A stretch of 64,000 nt of DNA from Mycobacterium simulans (GCF_900232995.1 NZ_OCVX01000003.1:481286-545285); one strand, 5' to 3'; counted from the first letter of the stretch, positions 1-10,447 are shown. Made by a program: numbers and translations. The notes: a model not told the origin generated them from the letters alone.

Positions 1-349
1 GATGATCGGCAACGGTGGGGTCGGCGGCGCCGGCGGTGACGGCGGCGTCGGGGGAGCCGGCGGGGCCGACGGCGGCAACGGCGGCCGTGGCGGGCTGCTT
101 TACGGTGACGGCGGGGCGGGCGGGACCGGCGGACGTGGCGGGAACACCCTCCTCCCGGGCTTCAATGGTGGCACCGGCGGTCGCGGCGGTGACGGCGGTG
201 ACGCCGTCCTGATCGGCAACGGCGGTCTCGGCGGGGCCGGCGGTGCCGGTGGGTCCGGCACGCCGACCGGTGCCGGCGGGGCCGGCGGCGACGGCGGCGT
301 TCGTGGTCAGCTGCTCGGCGCCTCCGGCGCACCCGGCTCGCACGGCTGA
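1..349 (+). CDS. PE_PGRS family protein, C-terminal end (partial, 5' end outside window)
   Basis: The reading frame is open from the window edge and ends at TGA 347-349. It encodes about 115 residues made almost only of Gly-Gly-Ala and Gly-Gly-X repeats (GGAGGDGG, GGNGGRGG), the hallmark of the PGRS domain of mycobacterial PE_PGRS surface proteins. The N-terminal PE domain lies outside the window. The tail (LLGASGAPGSHG) and the bases just after the stop resemble the tail and 3' flank of the next PE_PGRS gene, which ends at 945, so the two look like tandem duplicates. The molecular function of PGRS domains is poorly defined. The family call is firm; the particular member cannot be named. Confidence 0.85.
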   Translation, partial: MIGNGGVGGAGGDGGVGGAGGADGGNGGRGGLLYGDGGAGGTGGRGGNTLLPGFNGGTGGRGGDGGDAVLIGNGGLGGAGGAGGSGTPTGAGGAGGDGGVRGQLLGASGAPGSHG

Positions 350-479
350 CACCAAGACGTCGGGCCGCGCCCGCACACCTCCGCTGCGTAGCGCCAGACC
401 AGCGCATTCCACGACTATCCAAACACCTCTGCGAGACAGTGCCCAACAGAGCCTGTAACAAACACCGATGAGGTGACCC

Positions 480-945
480 ATGTCGTACGTGATTGCGGCG
501 CCGGAGATGCTGGCGGCGGCGGCAACGGATCTGGCGAGCATCGGTTCGGCGATCAGCGCGGCCAACACCGCCGCGGCAGGCTCGACGACGAGTGTGCTGA
601 CCGCGGGCGCCGATGAGGTATCGACGGCCGTCGCGGCGCTGTTCGGCGCGCATGCCCAGTCCTATCAGCTGCTGAGTGCGAAGGCCTCGGCGTTTCATGA
701 GCAGCTGGTGCTGACCTTGAACGCCGGTGCCGGATCGTATGCCAGCGCTGAGGCCGCCAATGTCCAGCAGGCAGTGCTGGACGCGATCAACGCCCCCACC
801 CAAATCGTGTTTAGCCGCCGGCGGCGGTCCAGGTGGCAGCGGCGGGGCGGGCGGGAACGCCCTTGGGCTGATCGGCAACGGCGGCGCCGGCGGCAGCCGC
901 GGGCTGCTTCTCGGCGCCCCTGGCACACCCGGCCCCAACGGCTGA
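480..945 (+). pseudogene. Short PE_PGRS gene, frameshifted after the PE domain
   Basis: An ATG at 480 opens a typical PE domain (MSYVIAAPEML, then SIGSAISAANTAAAG and LLSAKASAFHEQ) of about 105 residues, ending around DAINAPTQ. The frame then continues as Arg-rich nonsense. The Gly-rich sequence (GGPGGSGGAGGNALGLIGNG) resumes in the next frame from about 815 and ends LLLGAPGTPGPNG at TGA 943-945. A single frameshift near 800-815 therefore separates the PE domain from a very short PGRS tail. Read through, the protein would be about 154 residues, short for a PE_PGRS member. The unshifted frame would give a 199-residue protein ending at 1079 and running into the thiC riboswitch, which is unlikely to be real. 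A sequencing error at the junction is possible. Confidence 0.75.
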
Positions 946-1006
946 CCCCAAGACACAGCTGCACACCCTTGCCGCGCTGCGCTAGCGTGAGAGGCGGCAT
1001 AACTAA

Positions 1007-1097
1007 CCACGCGGGAGCGCACGCCGAGTGCGCTGAGAGGACGGCTGGGGCCGTCGACCGTACGAACCTGACCGGGTAATGCCGGCGTAGGGAGATG
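1007..1097 (+). promoter_or_regulatory. TPP riboswitch upstream of thiC
   Basis: The thi-box signatures are present in order. A 5' stem strand lies near 1010-1020, the CTGAGAGG core is at 1033-1040, and ACCTGACCGGGTAATGCC lies at about 1066-1083, followed by GGCGTAGGGAG, which contains the thiC ribosome binding site. This arrangement is the conserved TPP-sensing aptamer. Because the Shine-Dalgarno GGGAG is inside the 3' end of the element and only a few bases before the ATG at 1102, repression of translation initiation by TPP is the likely mode (inference). Confidence 0.93.
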
Positions 1098-1098
1098 A

Positions 1099-3556
<2,458 letters not shown>

Positions 3557-3560
<4 letters not shown>

Positions 3561-4201
3561 ACCTCAACGAGATAGCGGGTGTCGCACACGAGCCCGAGGG
3601 CACTCCAAACGGGGTAGTCGTATTGACCCACGGCGCCGGCGGCAACCGGGAATCCGCACTGTTGCAACGGGTTTGCGAGGAATGGTCGCGGCGCGGCTGG
3701 CTGGCGGTCAGGTATAACCTCCCCTACCGCCGACGCCGGCCCAAGGGTCCGCCGTCGGGCTCGGCAGCCACGGACCGCGAAGGGATCGCCGAAGCGATCG
3801 CGTTGTGCCGCGGCCTTGCCGATGGTCCGCTGATCGCCGGCGGGCATTCCTACGGTGGTCGGCAAACGTCCATGGTGGTGGCCGCCGCCAAGCAAGCGCC
3901 AGTCAACGCACTGACGTTGTTCTCCTATCCGGTCCACCCACCGGGCAAACCGGAGCGAACCCGCACCGAGCACCTGCCCGACATCGCGGTGCCTACCGTG
4001 TTCACCCACGGCACGTCGGATCCGTTCGGCACGATCGCGGAGCTGCGGGCCGCCGCGGCGCTAATCCCCGCGCCGACCGAGATCGTCGAAATCACCGGCG
4101 CGCGACACGACTTGGGCTCGAAGACCCTCGACGTAGGCGCTTTGGCGGTCGCGGCGACACTGGGCCTGCTGGGGGGTCAGCTCCCGGACCAAACAACGTG
4201 A
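3557..4201 (+). CDS. Alpha/beta hydrolase (KANL3/Tex30, dienelactone hydrolase-like)
   Basis: This 214-residue cytosolic protein has an alpha/beta-hydrolase fold. The oxyanion-region strand is VVVLTHGAGGNRES near residue 20. The nucleophile elbow GGHSYGGRQ lies near residues 94-102 (Ser about 97), an acidic residue is in THGTSDPFG, and a histidine is in TGARHDLG near the C terminus, giving a plausible Ser-Asp-His triad. It starts at ATG 3557, overlapping the thiD stop as ATGA, so it is the third gene of the thiC operon. No thiamine role is evident and the substrate is unknown. The gene order matches Rv0421c in H37Rv. Its 3' end overlaps the convergent TetR-type gene by 110 bp. Confidence 0.8.
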
Positions 4202-5435
4202 CCTCCATCAGCTTTCGCACACACGCCTGCGCATAAGCCGTATCGTCCGGGCTCGCCATCCGCCCTAGATCGACCACCAGTGCCATAGCGGCCTGCACCA
4301 AGAATCGCGCCTGCATCGGGGTGAGCGCCGGTCGCGAAGCCGTCAGCAGCCGCACCCAAGAGTCGACTGTCGACAGCTGCACGTTGTGCAGCAACATCTG
4401 GTCGGCGGGCGTCAGGTTGACCCGCTCGGTGTAGTAGACCGCGACCAGCTCTGGGTTGGCGAACGACGTTGCTACATAGGCCTCGATCAAGAGCAGCAAT
4501 GCCTGCCGTGGGTCGGTGATAGCGCCGAAGATCGGCGACAGCTGCCCGGAGACTCGGTCGGTCGCCCGGCGCAATCCGGTTGCCAGAATCTCGCACTTGC
4601 CGGAGAAGTAACGATAGATCCCCGACACCGGTATGCCGGCGGCCGCGGCGATCTGCGCCATGCTGGTTTCCGTATAGCCCCGGTCTTTGAACAACGCCAT
4701 CGCCGCGTACAGCAACGCTTCGTAGACACCAGCATCCTCGGCGAAGATCCGCCAGGACGCTGGCCGAGGAAAGACATCCCCTGGTTGCGGAAGCTCCGCG
4801 GATAAGATCGCCGCGGCCGCCGCGGCCAGCAGCGCACGGATCTCGTCGGCCGGCAGCCGTGCGCGGTGATCCACGATACTGCCGATCACACTCAGCACCC
4901 CGGCCGACAGCATCCACCGCTGCGCGGAAGTCAATGACGGCCGAATCACGATGAGCGGCTTCTGAATCCGACGATTCACTAGGCGCAGTTGACCGGTCAG
5001 TGTGGACTGGTCCTCAGCGCGCAGATAGCGCGCCTGCCAGCGGTACAGACCGCCGGAATCGCGGTTGTCCAGAGTAGCGTCGATGAGCGCCGCAACGAGC
5101 CGGTCCAGCATCGCGGCCGGGTCCGGACCTGGTTCTGGGTCCCCTGCTGGGCCCGGTTTTAAGTCCGTGCAGTCGACAAGTTGCTGACTCAAGGCCAGCA
5201 CCGCGCCCCGGAACAGGTCGTACTTGCCTGCGTAGTGCCGGTACAGCGCGGGCGCCGAGACCCCGACCTTGGCCGCGATGGTTTCCATGCTGACGGCGTG
5301 ATAGCCGTGCGCGCTGAACGCCTCGGCGGACGCGCGGGCTATTTGTGCCTTGCGGTCTTTTGGCCGCCTCCGAATGGCGCTGGCACCGGTGGACACCGCC
5401 CAACTGTATCGCCTTTGCAGAATCTGCATTAACAT
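4092..5435 (-). CDS. Transcriptional regulator with two TetR domains in one chain
   Basis: The 447-residue protein contains two complete TetR-type helix-turn-helix units. The first (KAQIARASAEAFSAHGYHAV ... VGVSAPALYRHYAGKYDLF) spans about residues 28-75. The second (LYAAMALFKDRGYTETSMAQ ... AGIPVSGIYRYFSGKCEIL) spans about residues 240-290. Each is followed by its own helical ligand-binding region, so the protein resembles a covalent TetR dimer. Start candidates are the ATG at 5435 or the one at 5429 (MQILQRR); the sequence does not decide between them. It diverges from a small membrane-protein gene at 5483 and the 47-bp gap probably holds their shared control region. Mycobacteria encode similar double-TetR proteins, but I do not recall one here in H37Rv. 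The regulated genes are unknown. Confidence 0.8.
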   Translation of the reverse strand: MLMQILQRRYSWAVSTGASAIRRRPKDRKAQIARASAEAFSAHGYHAVSMETIAAKVGVSAPALYRHYAGKYDLFRGAVLALSQQLVDCTDLKPGPAGDPEPGPDPAAMLDRLVAALIDATLDNRDSGGLYRWQARYLRAEDQSTLTGQLRLVNRRIQKPLIVIRPSLTSAQRWMLSAGVLSVIGSIVDHRARLPADEIRALLAAAAAAILSAELPQPGDVFPRPASWRIFAEDAGVYEALLYAAMALFKDRGYTETSMAQIAAAAGIPVSGIYRYFSGKCEILATGLRRATDRVSGQLSPIFGAITDPRQALLLLIEAYVATSFANPELVAVYYTERVNLTPADQMLLHNVQLSTVDSWVRLLTASRPALTPMQARFLVQAAMALVVDLGRMASPDDTAYAQACVRKLMEVTLFGPGADPPAGPVSPRPPKRLRRGSSSPSRVARR

Positions 5436-5482
5436 AATCCTGGTTTAGGGGAATTGTCCGAGGTGCTTTCGGAGGAACCGAC

Positions 5483-5707
5483 ATGCTGGAGAGAGTTCGC
5501 CAAGTGCTGAACGTCCAGGTCACCGTCGGCCAACTGATAGTCCTCGGACTGATCGTCGGGACACCATATCTGCTGGTAGGAACGGTCTGGTCGATGACGC
5601 ACACCGAGCATTTGCATCGGCTCCATGGGGCCGATCTGGCGGTGTCGTTTTTGGGGTCGATCGCGTCGTGGCCAGTACTGCTGTTCTCCGACGTATGCAT
5701 GACATGA
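5483..5707 (+). CDS. Small membrane protein divergent from the double-TetR regulator
   Basis: ATG 5483 opens a 74-residue protein (MLERVRQVLNVQVTVGQLIV...) with two hydrophobic stretches, at about residues 16-36 (VGQLIVLGLIVGTPYLLVGT) and about residues 53-68 (LAVSFLGSIASWPVLLFS). GGAGG about 11 bases before the ATG is a plausible ribosome binding site. The pairing with a divergent TetR regulator suggests that the regulator controls this gene. No function is recognised. Composition matches the surroundings, and the coding call rests on the ribosome binding site, the hydrophobic pattern and the divergent layout. Confidence 0.55.
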   Translation: MLERVRQVLNVQVTVGQLIVLGLIVGTPYLLVGTVWSMTHTEHLHRLHGADLAVSFLGSIASWPVLLFSDVCMT

Positions 5708-5752
5708 GCGCAAGAACCGAATCGTGAATTACATAGGTAGCATGGGGAAGTT

Positions 5753-6079
5753 GTGAGTCGTCGTCAGTTGTACCTAGGTATCGCCGGCCTGCTACTCGGG
5801 GTGGTCGGGTTGTTCGCCCTCTACCTTCCGGTCTACCTGAATCAATTCGATTCGTACGGCGTCAAGATCACGTGTGGCAACGGCTTCAGCTCCGACCTCA
5901 CCCAGGCTCACCAGGCCAACAGCGACGCCCTCGCGTCGCAGTGCGACACCGCACTGTTGGTGCGTCGCGCCTGGGCGATCCCGACCGTTGCCGCCGGGTG
6001 GGTGTTGATCACCGGCTTCCTGGTGATCTGGGTGCATAACGACCAGAACAAGAAGCAGGAAGTCACCTATACCGGATAG
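5753..6079 (+). CDS. Two-pass membrane protein of unknown function
   Basis: GTG 5753 (MSRRQLYLGIAG) opens a 108-residue protein preceded by a purine-rich GGGGAAG. One transmembrane helix covers about residues 7-29 (LGIAGLLLGVVGLFALYLPV) and a second about residues 75-96 (IPTVAAGWVLITGFLVIWVH). Between them is a roughly 45-residue loop, probably extracytoplasmic, with two cysteines (ITCGNG and SQCDTA) that could form a disulfide. The short C-terminal tail is charged. Position next to lpqM corresponds to Rv0420c of H37Rv, a conserved membrane protein without assigned function. It ends 12 bp inside the convergent lpqM 3' end. Confidence 0.75.
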   Translation: MSRRQLYLGIAGLLLGVVGLFALYLPVYLNQFDSYGVKITCGNGFSSDLTQAHQANSDALASQCDTALLVRRAWAIPTVAAGWVLITGFLVIWVHNDQNKKQEVTYTG

Positions 6080-7539
6080 CGCGCGTAGCAGCCGTCCATA
6101 TCGCCGCCCACGCCGCCACGGAACGCAGCGATGCGGGTGAATCCGGCAGGCACGCTGACACCGTCGGCGTCACTGGCCACCATGTGATTTGTGAGCAGCC
6201 CGGCCACGGCTTCGTCGAGGTCACCGGCGGTCAGGATGAGTTGCTTGCCGGAGGGCAGATCAATCGGCTCGGCCATCTTGCGGTGCGCAACACCAGTCAG
6301 GCATGCCGTCCGCAGCGCGGTCCACGGGCTCTGCATCGCGAGGCCCCGTTCATGCTGCACCGCTAGCGCGTACCGCGACATCACGATCGACAGGGCGGTG
6401 TCGTCACCCTGCGGCAGGCTGTGTTCCTTTTCGCTGGCAACCTTGCCCATCGTGGCCAGTCCGGGCAGGTCGACCACGATGGTGTTGGTGGCTGGGCAGT
6501 AGGACGCCGGTGGGCTGGGCTTCGCATCGGGGCAACCGGTCGCCTTGTAGGACAGCGTCGGCGGGTTCTTGGGCGCGAAGATCTTGCCCATGAGCTCCAT
6601 CAACGTCGACAGGGTGTCTTCGTTGATCGGGACTTCACCGGTCTCCGGATCCCCGTAGTCATCGACCCGCAGGGTCTTCGGCAGGTCACCGCGGCGCTGC
6701 TCGATCTCGGCCTTGTTGATTGCCGCGCACGCCGGGGTGCCGTTGATGAAACCCATCTGGAACGCGCTGACCCGATCCAACGCCGACCCATGTTCGTCGT
6801 CGTTTTCCGTATCGGCGTCCATAACCGGGTCGCGGGTCGTGATGATCCCGGCGATCACATGGTCGAGCCCGTCGGCGGTGCTCAGCGTGAAGCGCGGTGA
6901 CTTACCGTCGGCCACCCAATACAGGTAGACCCCTGCGAAACAGTCCGCCTGCTGCTCACGGACGATCGTTGGGTCTCTTCTGGTCACCAATTTCGCCATG
7001 CTCTGCAGAGCGTGTCCGAACTCGTGTGCCAGGACGCCATTCACGGACATGTCGCCGAAGTACTTTTGCGCTATCGCCATGAACACCCCACGGTCCCAGG
7101 CGATCAGATTGCAGCGCGAGGTGAAAAATGCGTTGACGAGCTCGTATGTCTCGTTGTGGCAGACGATTGGACTGTTCGGATCGTTGGAGTCGTAGGAGAC
7201 GAGCTTGTCGACGGGTTTGAACGTTCCCTTCAGCGGGTCGGTGTAGTTGGCTCTCCAGTACTGCTCGATGTCGTTGATCGAGAGCAACGACAGCTTGTCG
7301 ATCGCTCCGTTGTTGGTGTTGATCACCGTGCCCGTCGCCGCGGGTGCGTTCGGGCGAGCGCCGCTGGGACCATTGGTCGCGGGCAGTCCCCCCACCCGAA
7401 ATGGGTCGTTGAGGATCGACAGCGCGCGACCTCCAACTACCGTCGTGCAGCCGGCCACCACCAGTATCGCCCCCAGGCAGGCGATAGCGGCCCGCACCGA
7501 CGCGATCAGCCTGCGAGAGCGACCACACCGCAACTTCAT
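6067..7539 (-). CDS. lpqM: Lipoprotein metallopeptidase LpqM
   Basis: The chosen start, ATG 7539 (MKLRCGRSRRLIASVR), gives a lipoprotein signal peptide ending in the lipobox VVAGC with the acylated Cys near residue 30, and a 490-residue product. A further upstream start would put 15 residues before the signal sequence. The zinc-binding HExxH motif appears in VLAHEFGHALQSMAK near the middle, followed by EQQADCFAGVYLYW, which supplies the downstream acidic ligand typical of this metallopeptidase group. The mature protein should be anchored to the outer face of the plasma membrane. LpqM of M. smegmatis has been reported as required for conjugal DNA transfer. Here it lies beside the remains of a restriction enzyme and toxin-antitoxin genes. 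Confidence 0.92.
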   Translation of the reverse strand: MKLRCGRSRRLIASVRAAIACLGAILVVAGCTTVVGGRALSILNDPFRVGGLPATNGPSGARPNAPAATGTVINTNNGAIDKLSLLSINDIEQYWRANYTDPLKGTFKPVDKLVSYDSNDPNSPIVCHNETYELVNAFFTSRCNLIAWDRGVFMAIAQKYFGDMSVNGVLAHEFGHALQSMAKLVTRRDPTIVREQQADCFAGVYLYWVADGKSPRFTLSTADGLDHVIAGIITTRDPVMDADTENDDEHGSALDRVSAFQMGFINGTPACAAINKAEIEQRRGDLPKTLRVDDYGDPETGEVPINEDTLSTLMELMGKIFAPKNPPTLSYKATGCPDAKPSPPASYCPATNTIVVDLPGLATMGKVASEKEHSLPQGDDTALSIVMSRYALAVQHERGLAMQSPWTALRTACLTGVAHRKMAEPIDLPSGKQLILTAGDLDEAVAGLLTNHMVASDADGVSVPAGFTRIAAFRGGVGGDMDGCYARYPV

Positions 7540-7674
7540 TTGACCAACCCCGTCCCAACCGGCCTGCACTATAAGGAATCCCATCTTAGATCGGTTGATT
7601 TGCCATCAGTACCCAAACGAAGCTGCCGCGATGTCGGAGCTGCGCAGTATCGTCGTGCGGCATCGGGTCGGTAC

Positions 7675-8757
7675 ACGAGGTCATCGAGGCGTTTCCGGAA
7701 GGCTCCGTCGAACTCGGAACGGGGAACGAAGTTCTAGAAGTTGATGGTGCGCTACTTCGAGCTGACCCGATGATGTCGCAGCATTGCGACGCGGTGTGGC
7801 GCTGGATCGATTGGCCGGGACGGCAAGGCAAGCCCGACACCGGCATCGACCTGGTGGCCCGCGAGCGCGACACCGGAAACTACACCGCAGTTCAGTGCAA
7901 GTTCTACGAGCCGACGCACATGCTCTCCAAGGCCGATATCGACTCATTCTTCACCGCGTCGGGCAAGACGGGCTTCACCAACCGAGTGATCATCTCGACC
8001 ACGGATCGCTGGGGTAAGAACGCGGAGGACGCGCTGGCCGATCAGCTGATCCCGGTGCAGCGCATCGGCATGGCCGAAACTTGGCTCAGGCGACACGGCA
8101 CGCGCCACGACCGCACCAACAACAGGCGATCGACGCGGTGTTCCGCGGTTATCGTCTCGGCAACGAGCGCGGCAAGCTAATCATGGCATGCGGTACCGGC
8201 AAGACGTTCACAGCGCTGAAAGTCGCCGAGCGCACGGCCGCCGAGAATGGCGGCAGCGGACCTACGAGAAGTCCGAATCATACGGCAGCACACTAGATTT
8301 CGCATCCACCAACGACACCGGCATTGACGAACACGGCTACCGCCGCCTCGACAACGTGACCAACGGCATCCACAAGCTCTACCGCGATGCAATCGGCCAG
8401 CACGACCTGAAGAAGATGCTGCCGCACATCCCAACTCCCGAAACACGGGAGCGATTTGACCGGCTCGCTGAAGCCGGCCGCAAACTCGCCGAGTTGCATG
8501 TCAACTACGAGTCCGTCGAGCCGTACCCCCTTGAGGTGCAACTGAAACCGGGCGTAGATCCGGCCGACCGAGAAACCTGGCGCGTACAGAAGATGAAATG
8601 GCGCTCCAAGAAAGATCATTCGGCGATCGTCGGGAATCGTCAACGACCCCAATGATTGGCGCGACGACACAAGAAGCCGGCCTACATCGTCGACCTCATT
8701 AAGAGGGTGACCACGGTCAGCGTTGAGACCATAAAGATCGTCGACCTACTCACATGA
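7675..8757 (+). pseudogene. Remnant of a type ISP restriction-modification/helicase gene
   Basis: Fragments in several frames follow the order of a single large type ISP (Mrr-like nuclease, helicase, methylase) enzyme. First comes SVHEVIEAF near 7675. Next is a nuclease-like domain WPGRQGKPDTGIDLVARE ... AVQCKFYEP (7770-8070), with D, E and QCK motif residues. A helicase Walker A, MACGTGKTFTALKVAE, lies at about 8183-8230. The family C terminus is at 8275-8655 (YEKSESYGSTLDF, VNYESVEPYPLEVQ), with a tail KPAYIVDLIKRVTTVSVET ending at TGA 8755-8757. Lesions include an in-frame TAG at 7735, a frameshift near 7763, another near 8080, a very large deletion near 8265-8280 that removed the remaining helicase and methylase, and a further deletion and frameshift near 8630-8670. 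About 340 codons of a protein that usually exceeds 1,500 remain. It cannot be functional. Confidence 0.85.
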
Positions 8758-8778
8758 CGAGAACCGGCCGGGATAGCG

Positions 8779-9206
8779 CTAATGCTGTCGCGTGATCTTG
8801 CCCGTCTAGACGGTATGGATGAATGGCCCGGCGATCGCGCGGCACGTGAAATCGCGGCCACATTGGTGATGAACCGTGCCGCGGCATCTTCTGCCAGCAG
8901 GTCAACTCGAGGCACGCAGAATAATCGGGCACCGATGTCCAGTACCGTCTGGCGCTCGAGTTGGTTTCTCCGAATATTGTCGTCCTTATGGAAGCCGATC
9001 CAGCCACGTTCGGCTGTCAAGGCGATCCACTCATGATCACTGACGCCTTGGGCTCGCTGCTCGCCGTAATGCTCCCGCATCGTTGTTAGGGCGAACCCAG
9101 CAGCCCGCAGGAGTTGGGGAACTTGTACCGCCCCCCCAGGCGTCCTGTCGACAAAGATGTGATCGAGACCCACTATGAGGCGCGGATCAGGCCGCAATGG
9201 CGTCAA
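8779..9206 (-). pseudogene. VapC45-like PIN toxin, C terminus disrupted
   Basis: TTG 9206 opens a chain that matches the VapC45-type PIN-like toxin as I recall it: IVGLDHIFVDR with an early Asp, then LLRAAGFALTTMREHYGEQ, DHEWIALTAERGWIGFHKDD and RRNQLERQTVLDIGARLFCV. Near ISRAARSPG the frame breaks. The expected ending PFIHTV continues one frame over and is itself interrupted by TAG before TGKITRQH and a terminal TAG at 8779-8781. The unshifted frame runs on into antisense of the restriction-enzyme remnant. Most of the catalytic domain is intact, so residual activity cannot be excluded, but its antitoxin is clearly dead, which suggests the toxin is too. Confidence 0.75.
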
Positions 9207-9789
9207 GTGCGTCGAGCAGTTAGGACTCCGTCACGCCATAGTCGTCGGCCACCGCTTGGAAACTGGCGCCGGCACGCAACGGCCCTAACGCGTCAGCCAC
9301 CCGGGCACCGCTGACATCGAACACCGGCTGCCCGTACCCGCGGCGAGGATCCAGTACGACATTTGCGTCACCGTACTGAGGCAATCGGATAACTGAGGCG
9401 AATTTGTCGTCGGCAAAACTGATCTGCTTGAGGTAATGCTCAACGATCTCCTTGAACACGTACTGGCCGGATCTCGGGACGATCAGCCCCTTGACCACGT
9501 CCTCGTCCGGGCTTCCTTCCCCGGACTCTTGGGCGAATCGCCATAGCACTTCGGCGCCGTCGGTGAACAGATCTTGGGATGCCAATGCATGGGGGTATCC
9601 ACGGGTCGGCTAGGGAAACGCCGTGATAATCGGTTAGGTCTTGACCGTCGGCCCGGTGGCAGGCCGTCGTTCGTACCCATCCGTCCAGGTCGTCAACGTT
9701 GGGCGCGGAACCACCAGATACTTGGAAGCCTCGGCGAGTGTGTAAAGGGGCACGTCGAATCGCAGGTCCGACGATTGGGCGCCAGCCAT
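9187..9789 (-). pseudogene. VapB45-like DUF433 antitoxin with in-frame stops and an internal deletion
   Basis: ATG 9789 follows a strong ribosome binding site (AGGGGAGGTG). The frame starts with the antitoxin N terminus LRFDVPLYTLAEASKYLVV, PTLTTWTDGYERRP, but stops after GPTVKT. The same frame continues PIITAFP, a second stop, then HALASQDLFTDGAEVLWRFA and the DUF433 region [20 protein letters not shown] third stop follows YGVTES, just before the family ending LLDALDAIAA at TGA 9187-9189. Compared with VapB45 (Rv2018, recalled), about 35-40 residues are missing between the second stop and HALASQ. Three nonsense codons and a deletion without any frameshift point to long decay. It overlaps the toxin gene start as expected for this operon. 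Confidence 0.82.
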
Positions 9790-9901
9790 CGATTCACCTC
9801 CCCTAGTTTCCTGCCGCACAACGTACCCCTACTGAGAGCGCCGTCGGCGAAGCCCCGTGGCTCTACCGCCCTTCAACCAGCTCGCTTGCTAGCATCGAGC
9901 G

Positions 9902-10132
9902 ATGGCCAGGATGATTGCGTTGCGCCTTTTTGACAGCGCGTACCAAGTCCTCAAGCGCTATAGCGGCCTGGACAAACTGTCGATGGACTCGTGGAGCGCG
10001 GGCTTGCTCGACATAAACGACATGAGGCGGCGCTGCGCGGAGCATGACCAGTGGATGCGAGCACACCCGGAGGCTGCTGCTTTCAGCGAGGCTTGGGCCG
10101 ATCGCAACCTCGGCATGCTGGCTAATCGTTGA
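9902..10132 (+). CDS. Probable antitoxin of a PemK-type toxin-antitoxin pair
   Basis: ATG 9902 opens a 76-residue protein (MARMIALRLFDSAYQVLKRY...) with charged, helix-forming composition but no domain I can name. The case for an antitoxin is positional: its TGA (10130-10132) overlaps the TTG start of a PemK/MazF-like gene, the usual small-antitoxin-before-toxin order. There is no Shine-Dalgarno. Instead TAGCAT at 9890-9895 sits six bases before the ATG, the spacing of a -10 box for a leaderless mRNA (inference). Composition is slightly less GC-rich than the flanking core genes, in keeping with its place in an island of accessory genes. Confidence 0.6.
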   Translation: MARMIALRLFDSAYQVLKRYSGLDKLSMDSWSAGLLDINDMRRRCAEHDQWMRAHPEAAAFSEAWADRNLGMLANR

Positions 10133-10431
10133 ACCCACCCCCACGCCGGGGCGACATTTGGCGAACGGACACCGGCGTTACCGTGCTGGTGATTTCGTCA
10201 GCGGTGTACAACGAGATTCCCAGCGAGCCAACCGTTATCGTCGTGCCTGTATTCGATTCCGAGCCTGACGCCGGTTTTGGAGTGGACTTGGCTGATGGCT
10301 GGGCGGCTCCGGGTCTGATAACCAGCTTGCGCAAGACGAACTTGAGCGATCGGCTTCGGCAAGTCGACATCCAGTCGCTCACTGACGTCAACAATATGCA
10401 GTTCAGGCTAATCGCGACGCCAGAGCGTTAG
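10129..10431 (+). CDS. PemK/MazF-like toxin
   Basis: This 100-residue protein starts at TTG 10129 (MNPPPRRGDIWRTD), overlapping the stop of the upstream gene as TTGA. RRGDIW near the N terminus, the buried strands VTVLVISSAVYNE and TVIVVPVFD, the mid-domain ITSLRKTNL and the ending LRQVDIQSLTDVNNMQF fit the small SH3-like barrel of PemK/MazF ribonuclease toxins, which cleave mRNA. The usual second-strand arginine of MazF nucleases is not obvious, so catalytic competence is uncertain. The frame is intact, unlike the neighbouring restriction and vapBC genes, so this may be the only live module of the island. lpqM and the lpqL pair flank the island. Confidence 0.68.
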   Translation: MNPPPRRGDIWRTDTGVTVLVISSAVYNEIPSEPTVIVVPVFDSEPDAGFGVDLADGWAAPGLITSLRKTNLSDRLRQVDIQSLTDVNNMQFRLIATPER

Positions 10432-10447
10432 TCCCGGTACCCCCGGG

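Noticed and set aside
5417..5427. GCAG-AAT-CTGC palindrome as TetR operator
   Set aside because: It is short and lies within the first codons of the regulator, with no second copy in the divergent gap. This is not enough to call an operator.
7012..7737. Long plus-strand open frame antisense to lpqM
   Set aside because: It is antisense to lpqM for most of its length. Only its last part (about 7700-7737) holds real sequence, which belongs to the restriction-enzyme remnant.
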